Positions 9,782 through 18,798 of a stretch of 43,097 nucleotides of DNA are shown in pieces. The notes below the pieces were generated by a model, which saw only the letters and a program-made list of their open reading frames with translations, was not told the DNA's origin and did not search any database. This DNA is from Betaproteobacteria bacterium (GTDB lineage: Bacteria; Pseudomonadota; Gammaproteobacteria; Burkholderiales; Burkholderiaceae_C), in NCBI GenBank assembly GCA_009919175.1, contig RGCL01000017.1, positions 1 to 43,097 of the forward strand, given 5' to 3'. Position numbers and translations under genes: made by a program. Position 1 is the first letter of the stretch. The number at the start of each line of letters is the position of its first letter.

Positions 9782-10792
9782 ATGCGCGCAGAAACCCCCA
9801 TGGCCTTCATTCGGATGATGGTTCGGGCTTATGAAGACCGGGGCATGCGCGCGACCACCGCCTTGGCCAAGGCACAAATCACGCCAGCAGACCTTGCAAA
9901 ACCCCAAGGCCGTGTGACGGCCTTGCAAATGGAGTGGTTCTCCGAGGCGGCCATGCGCGAGCTCGACGACGAAGCCCTGGGTTGGTTCAGCCGCCGACTG
10001 CCTTGGGGCAGTTATGGCTTGCTGGTTCGGGCCTGCCTCACCTCGCCCAACCTGGGCCTGGCCTTGGCGCGCTGGTGCAGGCACCACGGCTTGCTCACCC
10101 AGGATGTGAGCTTGTCGGTGACGCAAGATGGATCGGTCGCCTGGCTGGGCTTGCAGGAACATCCCGAGCGGCACGACCTGGGCGTGTATCGCGAGTTCTG
10201 CACCGTGTCCCTGTTGCGCAATGCTTTGGGGGTGGCTTGCTGGCTCACCGATTCACGCATCCCCCTGAAGGCGGTGGAGCTGGCCTATGCAGCACCGGCT
10301 CACCACGACAGCTATGCCATCTTGTTTGAGGGTCCTGTCCAATTCGAGGCGGCGCATAGCCGCATGGGCTTTGACGCCGGCTATTTGCAGTTGCCCATCC
10401 GGCGCGATGAGCAGGCCTTGCAGCGCATGCTCAAGCGTGCGCTGGTGCTCACCGTGCGCCCCTACCGGCGCGACCGCTTGCTGGTGGACAGGGTGCGCGA
10501 GGCCTTGCGCGAACAACCCGAGCTCATGCGCCGCGCCGATGGCCTGGCCGCCCAGCTGAATGTGTCCGAACGCACCCTGCATCGCCAACTCAGAGAAGAA
10601 GGCGAGACCTTGCAAGCCCTCAAAGACCGGGTTCGTCGCGACAAGGCGCTGGCGTTGCTCAGAACCACATCGTGGCCCATTGCCCGCATCGCCGCCGAAG
10701 TGGGCATGCGCCACGAAAAAAGTTTCTCGCGCGCCTTCAAGCACTGGACGGGGCAAACCCCCGACGAAGCCCGCAGGCATGCATCGCCTTGA
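9782..10792 (+). CDS. AraC-family transcriptional regulator
   Basis: The product is 336 residues. The N-terminal two thirds match the arabinose-binding-like effector domain of the OruR/ArgR-type AraC proteins, and the C-terminus (about 225-330) has two helix-turn-helix units (LAAQLNVSERTLHRQLREEG and IARIAAEVGMRHEKSFSRAF) followed by WTGQTPDEARR. It diverges from liuB across 99 bases, the usual geometry of a local activator, so it may respond to a branched-chain acyl intermediate. The ligand is unknown. ATG 9782 is used; ATG 9800 is an alternative. Confidence 0.88.
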   Translation: MRAETPMAFIRMMVRAYEDRGMRATTALAKAQITPADLAKPQGRVTALQMEWFSEAAMRELDDEALGWFSRRLPWGSYGLLVRACLTSPNLGLALARWCRHHGLLTQDVSLSVTQDGSVAWLGLQEHPERHDLGVYREFCTVSLLRNALGVACWLTDSRIPLKAVELAYAAPAHHDSYAILFEGPVQFEAAHSRMGFDAGYLQLPIRRDEQALQRMLKRALVLTVRPYRRDRLLVDRVREALREQPELMRRADGLAAQLNVSERTLHRQLREEGETLQALKDRVRRDKALALLRTTSWPIARIAAEVGMRHEKSFSRAFKHWTGQTPDEARRHASP

Positions 10793-10889
10793 GCGCAGCG
10801 GGTGAGCCGGGTGGTGGCTGACCGTTATATTCGCAGCCCACGTTGTCAAACCCTCATCCCTTCACCTTGTCACTTTGCGGGAGCCTCAC

Positions 10890-11570
10890 ATGAAACTCTT
10901 CATCGGCAACAAAAACTATTCCTCCTGGTCCATGCGCCCCTGGGTCTTGCTCAAACAGGCGGGCATCCCCTTCGAGGAAGTCAAGGTGCGCTTTGACAGC
11001 TTTAGCGACGACTCCCAATTCAAAAGCACCTTGCGTTCACTCACGCCGGTGGGGCGGGTGCCGGTGTTGCAAGACGGTGAGCGGCTGATCTGGGACAGCT
11101 TGGCGATTGCCGAATACCTGGCTGAAACCCAGGCGGACCGCCACCTGTGGCCGCGCGATGCGGGCGAGCGGGCGCGGGCGCGCAGCCTGTGCGCGGAAAT
11201 GCACAGCGGCTTTATCGGTTTGAGGTCCAACTGCCCCATGAACATCGAAGCCCAACTGCCCCAGATTGGCGCGCTCAAGTGGCGCGATGTGGCGGCCTTG
11301 CGAGCCGATGTCACCCGCATCGACCAGATGTGGTCTGAGCAACTCCAGCGCCACGGTGGACCCATGCTGTTTGGCGACTTCAGCATTGCGGATGCGTTTT
11401 TTGCACCGGTGGTCATGCGCATGCGCACCTACGCCCTGCCCTTGAGCGAAGCCGCGCAGGCCTACGCGCAGCGTGTGTGTGAACTCCCCGGGGTCAAGGC
11501 CTGGGTTGCAGATGCGCTGGCAGAAAAAGACTTCTTGGACTTTGAGGAGCCTTATCGGCTCAAGCCCTGA
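10890..11570 (+). CDS. Glutathione S-transferase family protein
   Basis: The product is 226 residues with the thioredoxin-like N-domain of GSTs. NKNYSSWSMRPWVLLKQAG supplies the glutathione-activating serine region, and VGRVPVLQDGERLIWDSLAI holds the cis-Pro and the Glu/Asp-Ser site that binds the gamma-glutamyl part. An all-helical C-domain follows. The SSWSMRPW type is a widespread bacterial subgroup with undefined substrates. ATG 10890 was chosen over a TTG 15 bases upstream because it matches the family start and follows a GCGGGAG ribosome binding site. Its 3' end overlaps the convergent HAD gene by 11 bases. Confidence 0.88.
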   Translation: MKLFIGNKNYSSWSMRPWVLLKQAGIPFEEVKVRFDSFSDDSQFKSTLRSLTPVGRVPVLQDGERLIWDSLAIAEYLAETQADRHLWPRDAGERARARSLCAEMHSGFIGLRSNCPMNIEAQLPQIGALKWRDVAALRADVTRIDQMWSEQLQRHGGPMLFGDFSIADAFFAPVVMRMRTYALPLSEAAQAYAQRVCELPGVKAWVADALAEKDFLDFEEPYRLKP

Positions 11571-12228
11571 GTTGCAAGGCAGCAGCCAGCTCGTTCATGT
11601 GTGAAAAGCAGCGCGCGAGGCCCAGCGTCTCCAGTGGCTGACGACTGCCAGGGGGTGCATAGCCCCAGACGGTCGCGCCTGCGGCCAGCCCTGCTTGCGC
11701 CCCTGTGGGCGTGTCTTCAATCACCAAACACCGCCCCGGCTCAACGCCCAGCGCCGCGGCGGCGGCGAGGTAGACATCGGGGAAGGGTTTGCTGCGCGGG
11801 GTTTCATGGCCGCTGTAGACATGGGGGCCAAACCAGCCGCTCATGCCCGCCATCTTCAATTGCATTTCCACCTTGAGCCGGTCTGCGCCCGAGGCGCAGG
11901 CAATGCGGCCTTGGGTGAAGCGGTGTGCGGCCTTCACCGCCTGTAGCGCCCCCTCCACCGCCTGGAGCTCGAGGCGCAACGCCGCATTGCGGCGTTCGTA
12001 GAACGATTGCAACCAGTCTTCGGTGAAGGGCTTGCCCGTGTGGGCTTCGATCAAGTCCTTGCGCGTTCTCACGGTGTGGCCGATGAACAGGGCCTCGCAC
12101 TCGTCCACGCTGATGGGCCAACCCAACTCCATCAGCATCTCGCGCAGGACCCGGTTGGTGATGGGTTCGCTGTCGACCAGGACCCCATCGCAATCAAATA
12201 AAACGGCTTCAAAGTGCATTAGCGGCAT
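11560..12228 (-). CDS. HAD-superfamily phosphatase, beta-phosphoglucomutase/phosphoglycolate phosphatase-like
   Basis: The product is 222 residues. Motif I is FDCDGVLVDSE (nucleophile Asp and acid/base Asp), motif II lies around CASGADRLK, motif III is the Lys of RSKPFPDVYL, and motif IV is VIEDTPTGAQAG. The helical cap between motifs I and II is of subclass I. Substrates may be small phosphosugars or phosphoglycolate, which the sequence cannot settle. Two start codons, 12228 and 12219, give products differing by three residues. It diverges from the pilus operon and shares its AT-rich upstream region. Confidence 0.87.
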   Translation of the reverse strand: MPLMHFEAVLFDCDGVLVDSEPITNRVLREMLMELGWPISVDECEALFIGHTVRTRKDLIEAHTGKPFTEDWLQSFYERRNAALRLELQAVEGALQAVKAAHRFTQGRIACASGADRLKVEMQLKMAGMSGWFGPHVYSGHETPRSKPFPDVYLAAAAALGVEPGRCLVIEDTPTGAQAGLAAGATVWGYAPPGSRQPLETLGLARCFSHMNELAAALQLRA

Positions 12229-12334
12229 CTTATTTTGAGTTTTTGTTCAAAAAACGACTAGGTGAAAATACCTATTCAGTATGAGTTCTTATCTTTAGAT
12301 GTAATAATTAGATACCACATTCATAGGAGGTAGC
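12229..12334. promoter_or_regulatory. AT-rich divergent control region of the pilus operon
   Basis: These 106 bases are far richer in AT than their surroundings. They hold two short inverted repeats, TTTTTG-TT-CAAAAA (12240-12253) and TAGGT-N6-ACCTA (12259-12274), and end with a consensus AGGAGG at 12325-12330 before the prepilin ATG. TTGTTC (12243-12248) with AAAATA 16 bases downstream is a possible but weak sigma-70 pair. I see no sigma-54 -24/-12 element (GG-N10-GC), unlike many type IV prepilin promoters. Confidence 0.5.
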
Positions 12335-13045
12335 ATGAAAAATAATTCTCTTGCATCACGTCAGGCTGGTTTCACTCTAGTGGAAATTGCCATTGTTCTG
12401 ATGATTCTGGGTTTGCTGATTGGTGGCATTTTGCGCGGGCAGGAATTGCTGTCATCCGCTCGGGTACGCAACCTCCTTGATCAGAAATCCTCCATCCAGA
12501 CGGCTTACCTGGGTTTTCTGGATCGCTACAAGACCATTCCGGGCGACCTGACCGCCCAACAAGCCGCCACCTTCGGCTTGGGTTTGGTGGGGGGGGCCTG
12601 GGGCGGTGACGGCACGGCCACCATCAGTCTCGATTCCCCAGTGGCCTTCCAAAACCTCACGGTGACTGGCTTCATCAGTTGCGGCAGTTGCAATGCCACC
12701 AACATCGAAAACCCCACCATCAACAATTCCCCTAGCAATGTGTTTGGTGGCGTATTGCGCCTGGGCACGGCCAGCAGCAGCACCACGGGGGCTGACGACA
12801 CCTATCTCGATACCACAGCGGGAAGCAACCTGTTCCTGTCATTGGGTGGCCTCATCCCGGCCACGGTGCTGGTCGAAGCCGATCGCAAGTCGGACGACGG
12901 CAACCCCGCCAAAGGTTCATTCCGTTTCAGCCGATTTGATACGCCTGAGGCCAACACGGGTTGCGTGAGCATCAATGCCACGGTGGCGAACTCCACTTAT
13001 GCCAATCCGGGTGGCTCCAACTGCGAAGGCGGGTGGAAGTTTTGA
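12335..13045 (+). CDS. Type IV prepilin / major pseudopilin
   Basis: This is a 236-residue prepilin with a basic leader ending RQAG, the peptidase site G^FTLVE with the conserved Glu5, and a 20-residue hydrophobic helix (IAIVLMILGLLIGGILRG), then a globular domain with several Cys. The segment RVRNLLDQKSSIQTAYLGF then LDRYKTIPGDL is typical of a large prepilin group in beta- and gammaproteobacteria. It lies first in the operon with the best Shine-Dalgarno (AGGAGG), as expected for the most abundant subunit. Processing needs a prepilin peptidase, which is not encoded in the window. After cleavage the subunit would polymerise in the inner membrane into a pilus or pseudopilus. Confidence 0.9.
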   Translation: MKNNSLASRQAGFTLVEIAIVLMILGLLIGGILRGQELLSSARVRNLLDQKSSIQTAYLGFLDRYKTIPGDLTAQQAATFGLGLVGGAWGGDGTATISLDSPVAFQNLTVTGFISCGSCNATNIENPTINNSPSNVFGGVLRLGTASSSTTGADDTYLDTTAGSNLFLSLGGLIPATVLVEADRKSDDGNPAKGSFRFSRFDTPEANTGCVSINATVANSTYANPGGSNCEGGWKF

Positions 13046-13063
13046 TCAGGCCTTGTGTGGTTG

Positions 13064-14944
13064 ATGGCTGTCAAACCATTCAAGTTCATGCGCACTGATA
13101 CCGGCTGGATCATTCATGGGGCTGTGGCGTTGTTGTTGGCGGGGTGCGCCAACCTCGGACGCCCGCCCCTGAAAGAGTCCTCCGAACACATCAACCCCGC
13201 TGGGGTGAGGGACGCGACGCGCAATGTGCCCGAATTGGCCCAGATCACGGCCATCCCCGCCCCTCCTGTGCCTCAGGTCACCCAAGAACTTCTGACCCTG
13301 TCGGTCAAAGATGTCCCCCTCGATCAACTGCTGATGTCCCTGGCGCAGGGGCAGCAATTGAATGTGGACATCGAAAACGGGATTGATGTGCGCGTCACCA
13401 TGAATGTGCGCGATCAAACCCTGCTGCAAATCCTCGATCGCCTCGCCCAACAGCATTTCCTGCGCTACACCTTGCGCGGCAGGGTGTTGTCGGTGGTGAG
13501 CGATCAACCCCATTTGGCGCACTACCCGGTCGACTACGTCAACATCCAGCGCGCCACCACCCGCACCGAAAGTTCACGCGATGTGGGCACCCGCACCACC
13601 AGCGGCTCGGCCAGCAGCACCAACACCACCAACAGCGTCAACTATTTTTGGCAGACCCTCTCCTCCAACGTCTGTCTGATCGCGGGGCGCGCCAACCAGT
13701 CCTACGAACAACATCGCCAGGAGATGAACAAGGAAGAGTTCCGCCGGGAACGCCTTGAGCGCCTGCGCATTGCCACAGCGCTGTCATCGTCCTGGTCGCG
13801 CAACACCAACAACCAGGGCGGCAATAAATCCGAGGGCGCCGCTGGCAACAACGGCCAGGGCAATTCGCCCAACGACAACAAATCCAACCCCAATGAACTC
13901 ATGGCCCAGATCATGGGCTCAGGCAAGGAGTTGAACTGCAGTGTCAACAATGACAGTGGCGGCAACGGTGCCATCACGCTGACCAACGTGCTGGTCAATC
14001 GCGAGGGGGGAATGATGTCGGTGATCACCACCTCCAAAGGTCACGCACAAATCCGGCAATACATCGACAGCATCATTGCCAATGCACGGCGCCAGGTGAT
14101 GATTGAAGCCACCGTCGTCGAGGTCAACCTCAATCAATCGTCGGAACAAGGCATCCAATGGGATCTGCTGGTCACCAACGGCGCGTTGCGCGGCACCAAT
14201 TTCAGGTTCTTGCGCCCCAATGTCACCAACTTTCAAAACGCCATTGACCCCAAGACCTTGTCGGTGTCCTACACCACGGGCTCGGGTGACACCAGTGCGC
14301 TCATCAAGTTGCTCGAGACCTTTGGGCAAAGCCGCGTGCTCTCCAGCCCCAAACTGTCGGTGCTCAACAACCAGACCGCACAGCTCAAGGTGGTGGAGGA
14401 CTACGTCTACACCACCATCAGCTACACGCCGGGCACCAAAAACCTGACCACCGGCATTCAGACCAGCCCAGACACCTACACCACCAACATCAACACCATC
14501 CCGATTGGGTTTTCCATGTCGGTGACGCCACAAATCGCCGAAACGGGCGAGGTCACGCTCAATGTGCGACCCGTGATCAGCCGGGTGGTGCGGCAGGTGC
14601 TGGAAAACAACCCCGCCTTGCTCAACCTGGCCACCCCCATCAACAACTATTTGCCCGTGGTTCAGTCGCGCGAATTTGAATCCATCATGCGCGTGCAAAG
14701 CGGCGAAGTGGCCATCCTGGGTGGCCTGATTCAGGATGTGCGGGAAGAAACGCAATCCGGCCTGCCGGTGGTGAGTCAATTGAATGGCGTGGGCAATCTG
14801 GCCAAGAGCGAATCCAAAACCCGCAGCAAGTCTGAGCTGGTGGTGTTCCTTCGCCCCTTGGTGGTGGATGACACCACCTTGTCCAATGGCATCAATCCGT
14901 CATCGGGCTCGCCCTCCTCGGCAGGCACAAGGAGTCGGCCATGA
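13064..14944 (+). CDS. Outer-membrane secretin lipoprotein, MshL/PilQ/GspD type
   Basis: The protein is about 626 residues. A lipoprotein signal ends LLLAGC (Cys28). An STN-type N0 domain follows (LTLSVKDVPLDQLLMSLAQ), then MshL-type N domains. The secretin core carries VEVNLNQSSEQGIQWDLLV, SSPKLSVLNNQTAQLKV and SGEVAILGGLIQD, and ends SKSELVVFLRPLVV. An Asn/Gly/Ser-rich spacer sits at about residues 247-278. It would form the ring through which a pilus or substrate crosses the outer membrane. GTG 13055, ATG 13064 and ATG 13088 are all possible starts; each gives a workable signal peptide. It begins shortly after the prepilin gene and its stop overlaps the next ATG. Confidence 0.93.
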   Translation: MAVKPFKFMRTDTGWIIHGAVALLLAGCANLGRPPLKESSEHINPAGVRDATRNVPELAQITAIPAPPVPQVTQELLTLSVKDVPLDQLLMSLAQGQQLNVDIENGIDVRVTMNVRDQTLLQILDRLAQQHFLRYTLRGRVLSVVSDQPHLAHYPVDYVNIQRATTRTESSRDVGTRTTSGSASSTNTTNSVNYFWQTLSSNVCLIAGRANQSYEQHRQEMNKEEFRRERLERLRIATALSSSWSRNTNNQGGNKSEGAAGNNGQGNSPNDNKSNPNELMAQIMGSGKELNCSVNNDSGGNGAITLTNVLVNREGGMMSVITTSKGHAQIRQYIDSIIANARRQVMIEATVVEVNLNQSSEQGIQWDLLVTNGALRGTNFRFLRPNVTNFQNAIDPKTLSVSYTTGSGDTSALIKLLETFGQSRVLSSPKLSVLNNQTAQLKVVEDYVYTTISYTPGTKNLTTGIQTSPDTYTTNINTIPIGFSMSVTPQIAETGEVTLNVRPVISRVVRQVLENNPALLNLATPINNYLPVVQSREFESIMRVQSGEVAILGGLIQDVREETQSGLPVVSQLNGVGNLAKSESKTRSKSELVVFLRPLVVDDTTLSNGINPSSGSPSSAGTRSRP

Positions 14945-15864
14945 GCGCGTCTGGACGCGCCGGGTGGGTCAGCCGCCTCCTCCTGGCTTGCTCGCTGGCG
15001 ATGCTGACGGTGCCCGTGGCTCATGCCGCAACCGGCGAGGGTGAGTCGGCTGCCACGCCACCCAAGCCCCGCGCAGCCAGCGCCGCCAAAAAAGAATCCA
15101 CCGCGAGTGCCGCGGCAACCGCCGCCAGCAAGGCCAAAAACAAAGCCAAAGCGGGCAGCACCCCGGCCGAACCCGCCAAGAAACCGGTGGCAAAACCCGC
15201 GTCGCCACCGCCTGCATCGGCCGCGAACGACGGCGACAACATGATGGTCAAGCGCCGCAAGGCGGAGCCCCAAGTCGATCCGCACGTGGCACGCGCCTAC
15301 ACCGCGCTCAAAACACGGCAACCTGCCTTGGCGGTAGAAAACTACCAGCGCGCCCTGGACACCAACCCCACACTCAAAGATGCCTGGCTGGGTCTGATTC
15401 ACGCCTACATCAGCATGAATGACCCCAGCTCTGCACGCGGCGCCCTGCGGCGATTGCTGGAGATTGACCCCAAAGACCCGCAAGCCCAGCTGCTCAACAT
15501 CGCCTTGCTGGGGGGCAACCCCAGCGTGCAAATGTCCGAGCTCAAGATCTTGTTGCAGCAGCAGCCCGCCTCTGGACCGCTGTGGTTTGCCCTGGGCAAC
15601 CTGCAATTCAAAGACAACCAGTTGCAACAGGCCAGGCTGTCGTTTCAAAAGGCGGTGAGCGCCGAGCCGCAGCGCGCCGAATACCAGTTCAACCTGGCCG
15701 TCACTCTGGATCAGTTGCGCCGGGATGCCGAGGCGGTCACGGCCTATGTGCGCGCCCTTGACCTCGCAGAGGGCACACCCGTGGCGTTTGAGCCCGCGCA
15801 AGCCCAGCGGCGCATTGCTGAACTTCGAACCCTCCTCACGCAAAAAAGGACGCCCGAGCCATGA
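14941..15864 (+). CDS. Secreted/periplasmic TPR protein, MshN-like
   Basis: The product is 307 residues. An N-terminal signal or anchor helix (WVSRLLLACSLAMLTVPVAHA) is followed by an Ala/Lys/Pro-rich low-complexity spacer to about residue 100. Four or so TPR units follow (for example ALAVENYQRALDTNPTLKDA and ARLSFQKAVSAEPQRAEYQF). Position between secretin and assembly ATPase matches MshN in MSHA pilus loci, where a TPR protein supports assembly. ATG 14941 overlaps the secretin stop by four bases, and its own stop overlaps the ATPase start the same way. The Lys/Ala/Pro linker may span peptidoglycan; this is inference. Confidence 0.85.
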   Translation: MSASGRAGWVSRLLLACSLAMLTVPVAHAATGEGESAATPPKPRAASAAKKESTASAAATAASKAKNKAKAGSTPAEPAKKPVAKPASPPPASAANDGDNMMVKRRKAEPQVDPHVARAYTALKTRQPALAVENYQRALDTNPTLKDAWLGLIHAYISMNDPSSARGALRRLLEIDPKDPQAQLLNIALLGGNPSVQMSELKILLQQQPASGPLWFALGNLQFKDNQLQQARLSFQKAVSAEPQRAEYQFNLAVTLDQLRRDAEAVTAYVRALDLAEGTPVAFEPAQAQRRIAELRTLLTQKRTPEP

Positions 15865-17576
15865 TTGATGAGATGAGCAGTTCATCGATTGACTCCGACA
15901 TCAGAAAACTACTGAATGGCCTCATCCGCACGGATCGTCAGCTCGTTGAACATTTCCTTCAGACCCACCGCGTCAGCGAAGAAACCCTGTTCATTGCAGG
16001 CGCAGAATTTCAACGGGCTGGCGGCAAGCTCTACGAACACCTGGTTCGCCTGGGCTTTGTCACCGAGACGGAATACCGCGATGCCGCCGCCCTCATCAAG
16101 GGCATTCAAACGGTCAACCTGCTGACCCACAACCCCGACCCCATCGCGCTTCAAATCATCCCCGCCGCACTGGCCTTGCGCTATCACATCCTGCCGCTTG
16201 GCTTTTCGCCCACGGGCCATGTGCAACTCGCCACCAGCGACAGCGATGACCTGGTGGCCATCGATCACATCCACGCCCACCTCAAGCACATCGACCGCTC
16301 CGCCATCGAATGGTTTCAAACCACGCCCAGTGATTTGCGCCGCGCCATCGACAGGCACTACGGCCAGCGCCAAAGCGTTCAGGACTTCCTGAATCAGTTT
16401 GGCAACGACCCGCCCATGGATGAGTTGGTGCAACTGATTTTCAAAAACGCCTACGACCTGGGCGCCTCCGACATCCACTTTGAACCCGAGGCCCACATCC
16501 TGAGGGTGAGGCTGCGCATCGACGGCGTGTTGCGCCAGGTGCATGTCCTGCACGCGCAAATCTGGAGCAAGCTGTCGGTCAAACTCAAATTGCTCGCCGA
16601 GATGAACATCGCTGAAAACCGCGCCGCTCAGGACGGGCGTTTTTCGCTCAAGCTCTCAGAGCGCGTCATCGACTTTCGCTCGTCGTGCCTGCCCACCACG
16701 CACGGTGAAAACATCGTGATCCGGGTGCTCGACAGCAGCCGCAACATTTCTTCCATCGATCAATTCGGCATCAGCGAAGACAACCTGGCCAAGATCAGCC
16801 AGTTGCTGGCCAAGCCCGAGGGCATTGTGCTGGTGACCGGACCCACGGGCAGCGGCAAAACCACCACCCTGTATTCCCTGTTGTCAGAGATCAGCGTCGA
16901 GGGCGTGAACATCATGACGCTGGAAGACCCCATTGAATACCCCTTGCCCCTGATCCGCCAGACCCAGGTCTCGGAAAAGATCTCGTTTGCCGATGGCATC
17001 CGCGCGCTCATGCGTCAGGATCCGGATGTGATCTTGGTGGGCGAGGTGCGCGACACCGAAACCGCCGAGATGGCCATCCGCGCCGCCATGACCGGTCACC
17101 AGGTCTTTGCCACCTTGCACACCAACTCAGCCCTGGGCGCCGTGCAACGCCTCAAAGACATTGGCATTGCCCCCTACCTGCTGGCGGGCAACCTCGTGGG
17201 CGTGATTGGCCAGCGCCTGGCGCGGCGCCTGTGCCCGCATTGCAAGCGCGCGGTGCCGCTCAGCGCCGAACAGCGCCAGGCCTTGTCGGATGTGCTGCCT
17301 TCCGATGCGGCCAACGAACCCCACATTTATGAGGCGGTGGGCTGCGACCACTGCTATGGCCTGGGCTATCGCGGGCGCATGGTGCTCATGGAGATCCTCC
17401 AATTCACGCGCGGCATTGACGACCTGGTGAGCCAGGAAGCCAGCCCGAATGAACTCATGACCCTGGCCCGATCCCAGGGCTACAAAACTTTGCGAGACGA
17501 CGCCATTGCCAAGCTGTTGGCCGGATTAAGCAGCTGGACGGAGTTGGGCAGAGTGGTCTCTTTGGCGGAACGCTGA
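15861..17576 (+). CDS. Assembly/secretion ATPase, MshE/GspE/PilB type
   Basis: This 571-residue hexameric ATPase has an MshEN-type N-domain (about 20-165), an N2 domain with GASDIHFEPE, Walker A GPTGSGKTT (327-335), the Asp box LEDPIEYP, Walker B DPDVILVGEVRD and the His box FATLHTNSALGA. A tetracysteine zinc site is formed by CPHC (458-461) and CDHC (495-498), then GYRGRMVLMEIL. The zinc motif separates it from PilT-type retraction ATPases. It would power prepilin extraction from the inner membrane together with the GspF-like protein encoded next. All catalytic residues look intact. Confidence 0.95.
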   Translation: MIDEMSSSSIDSDIRKLLNGLIRTDRQLVEHFLQTHRVSEETLFIAGAEFQRAGGKLYEHLVRLGFVTETEYRDAAALIKGIQTVNLLTHNPDPIALQIIPAALALRYHILPLGFSPTGHVQLATSDSDDLVAIDHIHAHLKHIDRSAIEWFQTTPSDLRRAIDRHYGQRQSVQDFLNQFGNDPPMDELVQLIFKNAYDLGASDIHFEPEAHILRVRLRIDGVLRQVHVLHAQIWSKLSVKLKLLAEMNIAENRAAQDGRFSLKLSERVIDFRSSCLPTTHGENIVIRVLDSSRNISSIDQFGISEDNLAKISQLLAKPEGIVLVTGPTGSGKTTTLYSLLSEISVEGVNIMTLEDPIEYPLPLIRQTQVSEKISFADGIRALMRQDPDVILVGEVRDTETAEMAIRAAMTGHQVFATLHTNSALGAVQRLKDIGIAPYLLAGNLVGVIGQRLARRLCPHCKRAVPLSAEQRQALSDVLPSDAANEPHIYEAVGCDHCYGLGYRGRMVLMEILQFTRGIDDLVSQEASPNELMTLARSQGYKTLRDDAIAKLLAGLSSWTELGRVVSLAER

Positions 17577-17592
17577 GGACAGGGTCAACGCC

Positions 17593-18798
17593 ATGCCTGA
17601 CTTCAAATGGCAAGCCCTCAGTGCAGATGGCAATGTGTCGTCCGGCAATTTGTCTGCCACTGATCTGGGCGACCTGGAAAAACAGCTGGAGTCCTCGGGC
17701 CTGACCCTCATCGACGCGCGCGAAGTGAGGGAATGGATCACGGTCAGGGACAACACCATCCGCAAGACCGACCTGATCCAGTTTTGTTTCCAGCTCGCGC
17801 TGATGCTCAAGGCCGGTGTCTCCATCGTCGATGCGCTCAACGACATCGCCTCCACCCAATCCAAGTCCGCCATGCGCAACATGGTGTCGGGCTTGGCCCA
17901 GGACCTGGTCAAGGGGCTGCCCCTGTCGACGGCACTCAAGGCACACCCCAAGGTCTTTGATGCCGTGATGGTGCAACTGGTGATGGCGGGCGAGCGCTCG
18001 GGCCTGATGACCGAGATCCTCGAACAGCTGACCGAAACCCTCAAGTGGCAGCATGAGATTGCCTCCAAAGCCAAACAGGCCCTGGTCTACCCCACCATCG
18101 TGCTGATCGTCATCTCCTTGGTCGCCACGTTCTTGCTGGTTCAGGTGGTGCCGCAAATCACCAGCCTGCTGGAGTCCATGCGCATCCCCTTGCCCTGGCA
18201 AACCCAAATCATTGTGGGGGTCTCCAAGATGCTCACCCAGCATGGCTTTTTACTCCTCTTGACGTTGCTGGGTCTGGGCTTTGGGCTGAGCTTGCTGGTC
18301 AAGGCCTTTCCTGCCGCACGCCTCATGCTGGATCGAATGGTGATGCGCATCCCCATTGTGGGGCGGGTGCTGAGCGACATTGCCCTGTCGCGCTTTTCCT
18401 ATGTGCTGTCCCTGCTCTACAACGCCGGCATCCCCATCATCGATGCCTTGTCCATCGTGGAAAAAACCGTGGGCAACAACGCCATTGAACGCAGCGTGGC
18501 TCAGGCCAGCCTGGCGATCCGGCAAGGTCGCACCCTGAGCCAAGCCTTTGCCACGCAGCCCACCTTCCCGCCCATGGTGGTGAGCATGTTGCGCGTGGGC
18601 GAGGCCACGGGCGCACTCAACCTCGCGCTCGACAACGTGAGCTACATGTACACGCAGCGCACGCGTGAATCGGTGGACGGTTTGCAAGCGGCCTTGCAGC
18701 CGGTGTTGACGGTGGTGCTGGGCTCCATCCTGATGACCATCATGGCCTTCACCCTTGGCCCCTTGTACGACTCGGTGATTTCCAATGCCAAGTTTTAA
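17593..18798 (+). CDS. Inner-membrane platform protein, GspF/PilC/MshG type
   Basis: This 401-residue protein has two T2SSF repeats. The first contains LIQFCFQLALMLKAGVSIVDAL and a membrane helix pair near 155-180 (TIVLIVISLVATFLLVQVV). The second contains FSYVLSLLYNAGIPIIDAL and ends in the C-terminal membrane helix (LTVVLGSILMTIMAFTLGPL). It is the membrane platform on which the assembly ATPase acts. An N-terminal soluble domain (FKWQALSADGNVSSGNLSA) is of the usual kind. Sixteen bases separate it from the ATPase gene, and its last 14 bases overlap the next gene. Confidence 0.94.
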   Translation: MPDFKWQALSADGNVSSGNLSATDLGDLEKQLESSGLTLIDAREVREWITVRDNTIRKTDLIQFCFQLALMLKAGVSIVDALNDIASTQSKSAMRNMVSGLAQDLVKGLPLSTALKAHPKVFDAVMVQLVMAGERSGLMTEILEQLTETLKWQHEIASKAKQALVYPTIVLIVISLVATFLLVQVVPQITSLLESMRIPLPWQTQIIVGVSKMLTQHGFLLLLTLLGLGFGLSLLVKAFPAARLMLDRMVMRIPIVGRVLSDIALSRFSYVLSLLYNAGIPIIDALSIVEKTVGNNAIERSVAQASLAIRQGRTLSQAFATQPTFPPMVVSMLRVGEATGALNLALDNVSYMYTQRTRESVDGLQAALQPVLTVVLGSILMTIMAFTLGPLYDSVISNAKF

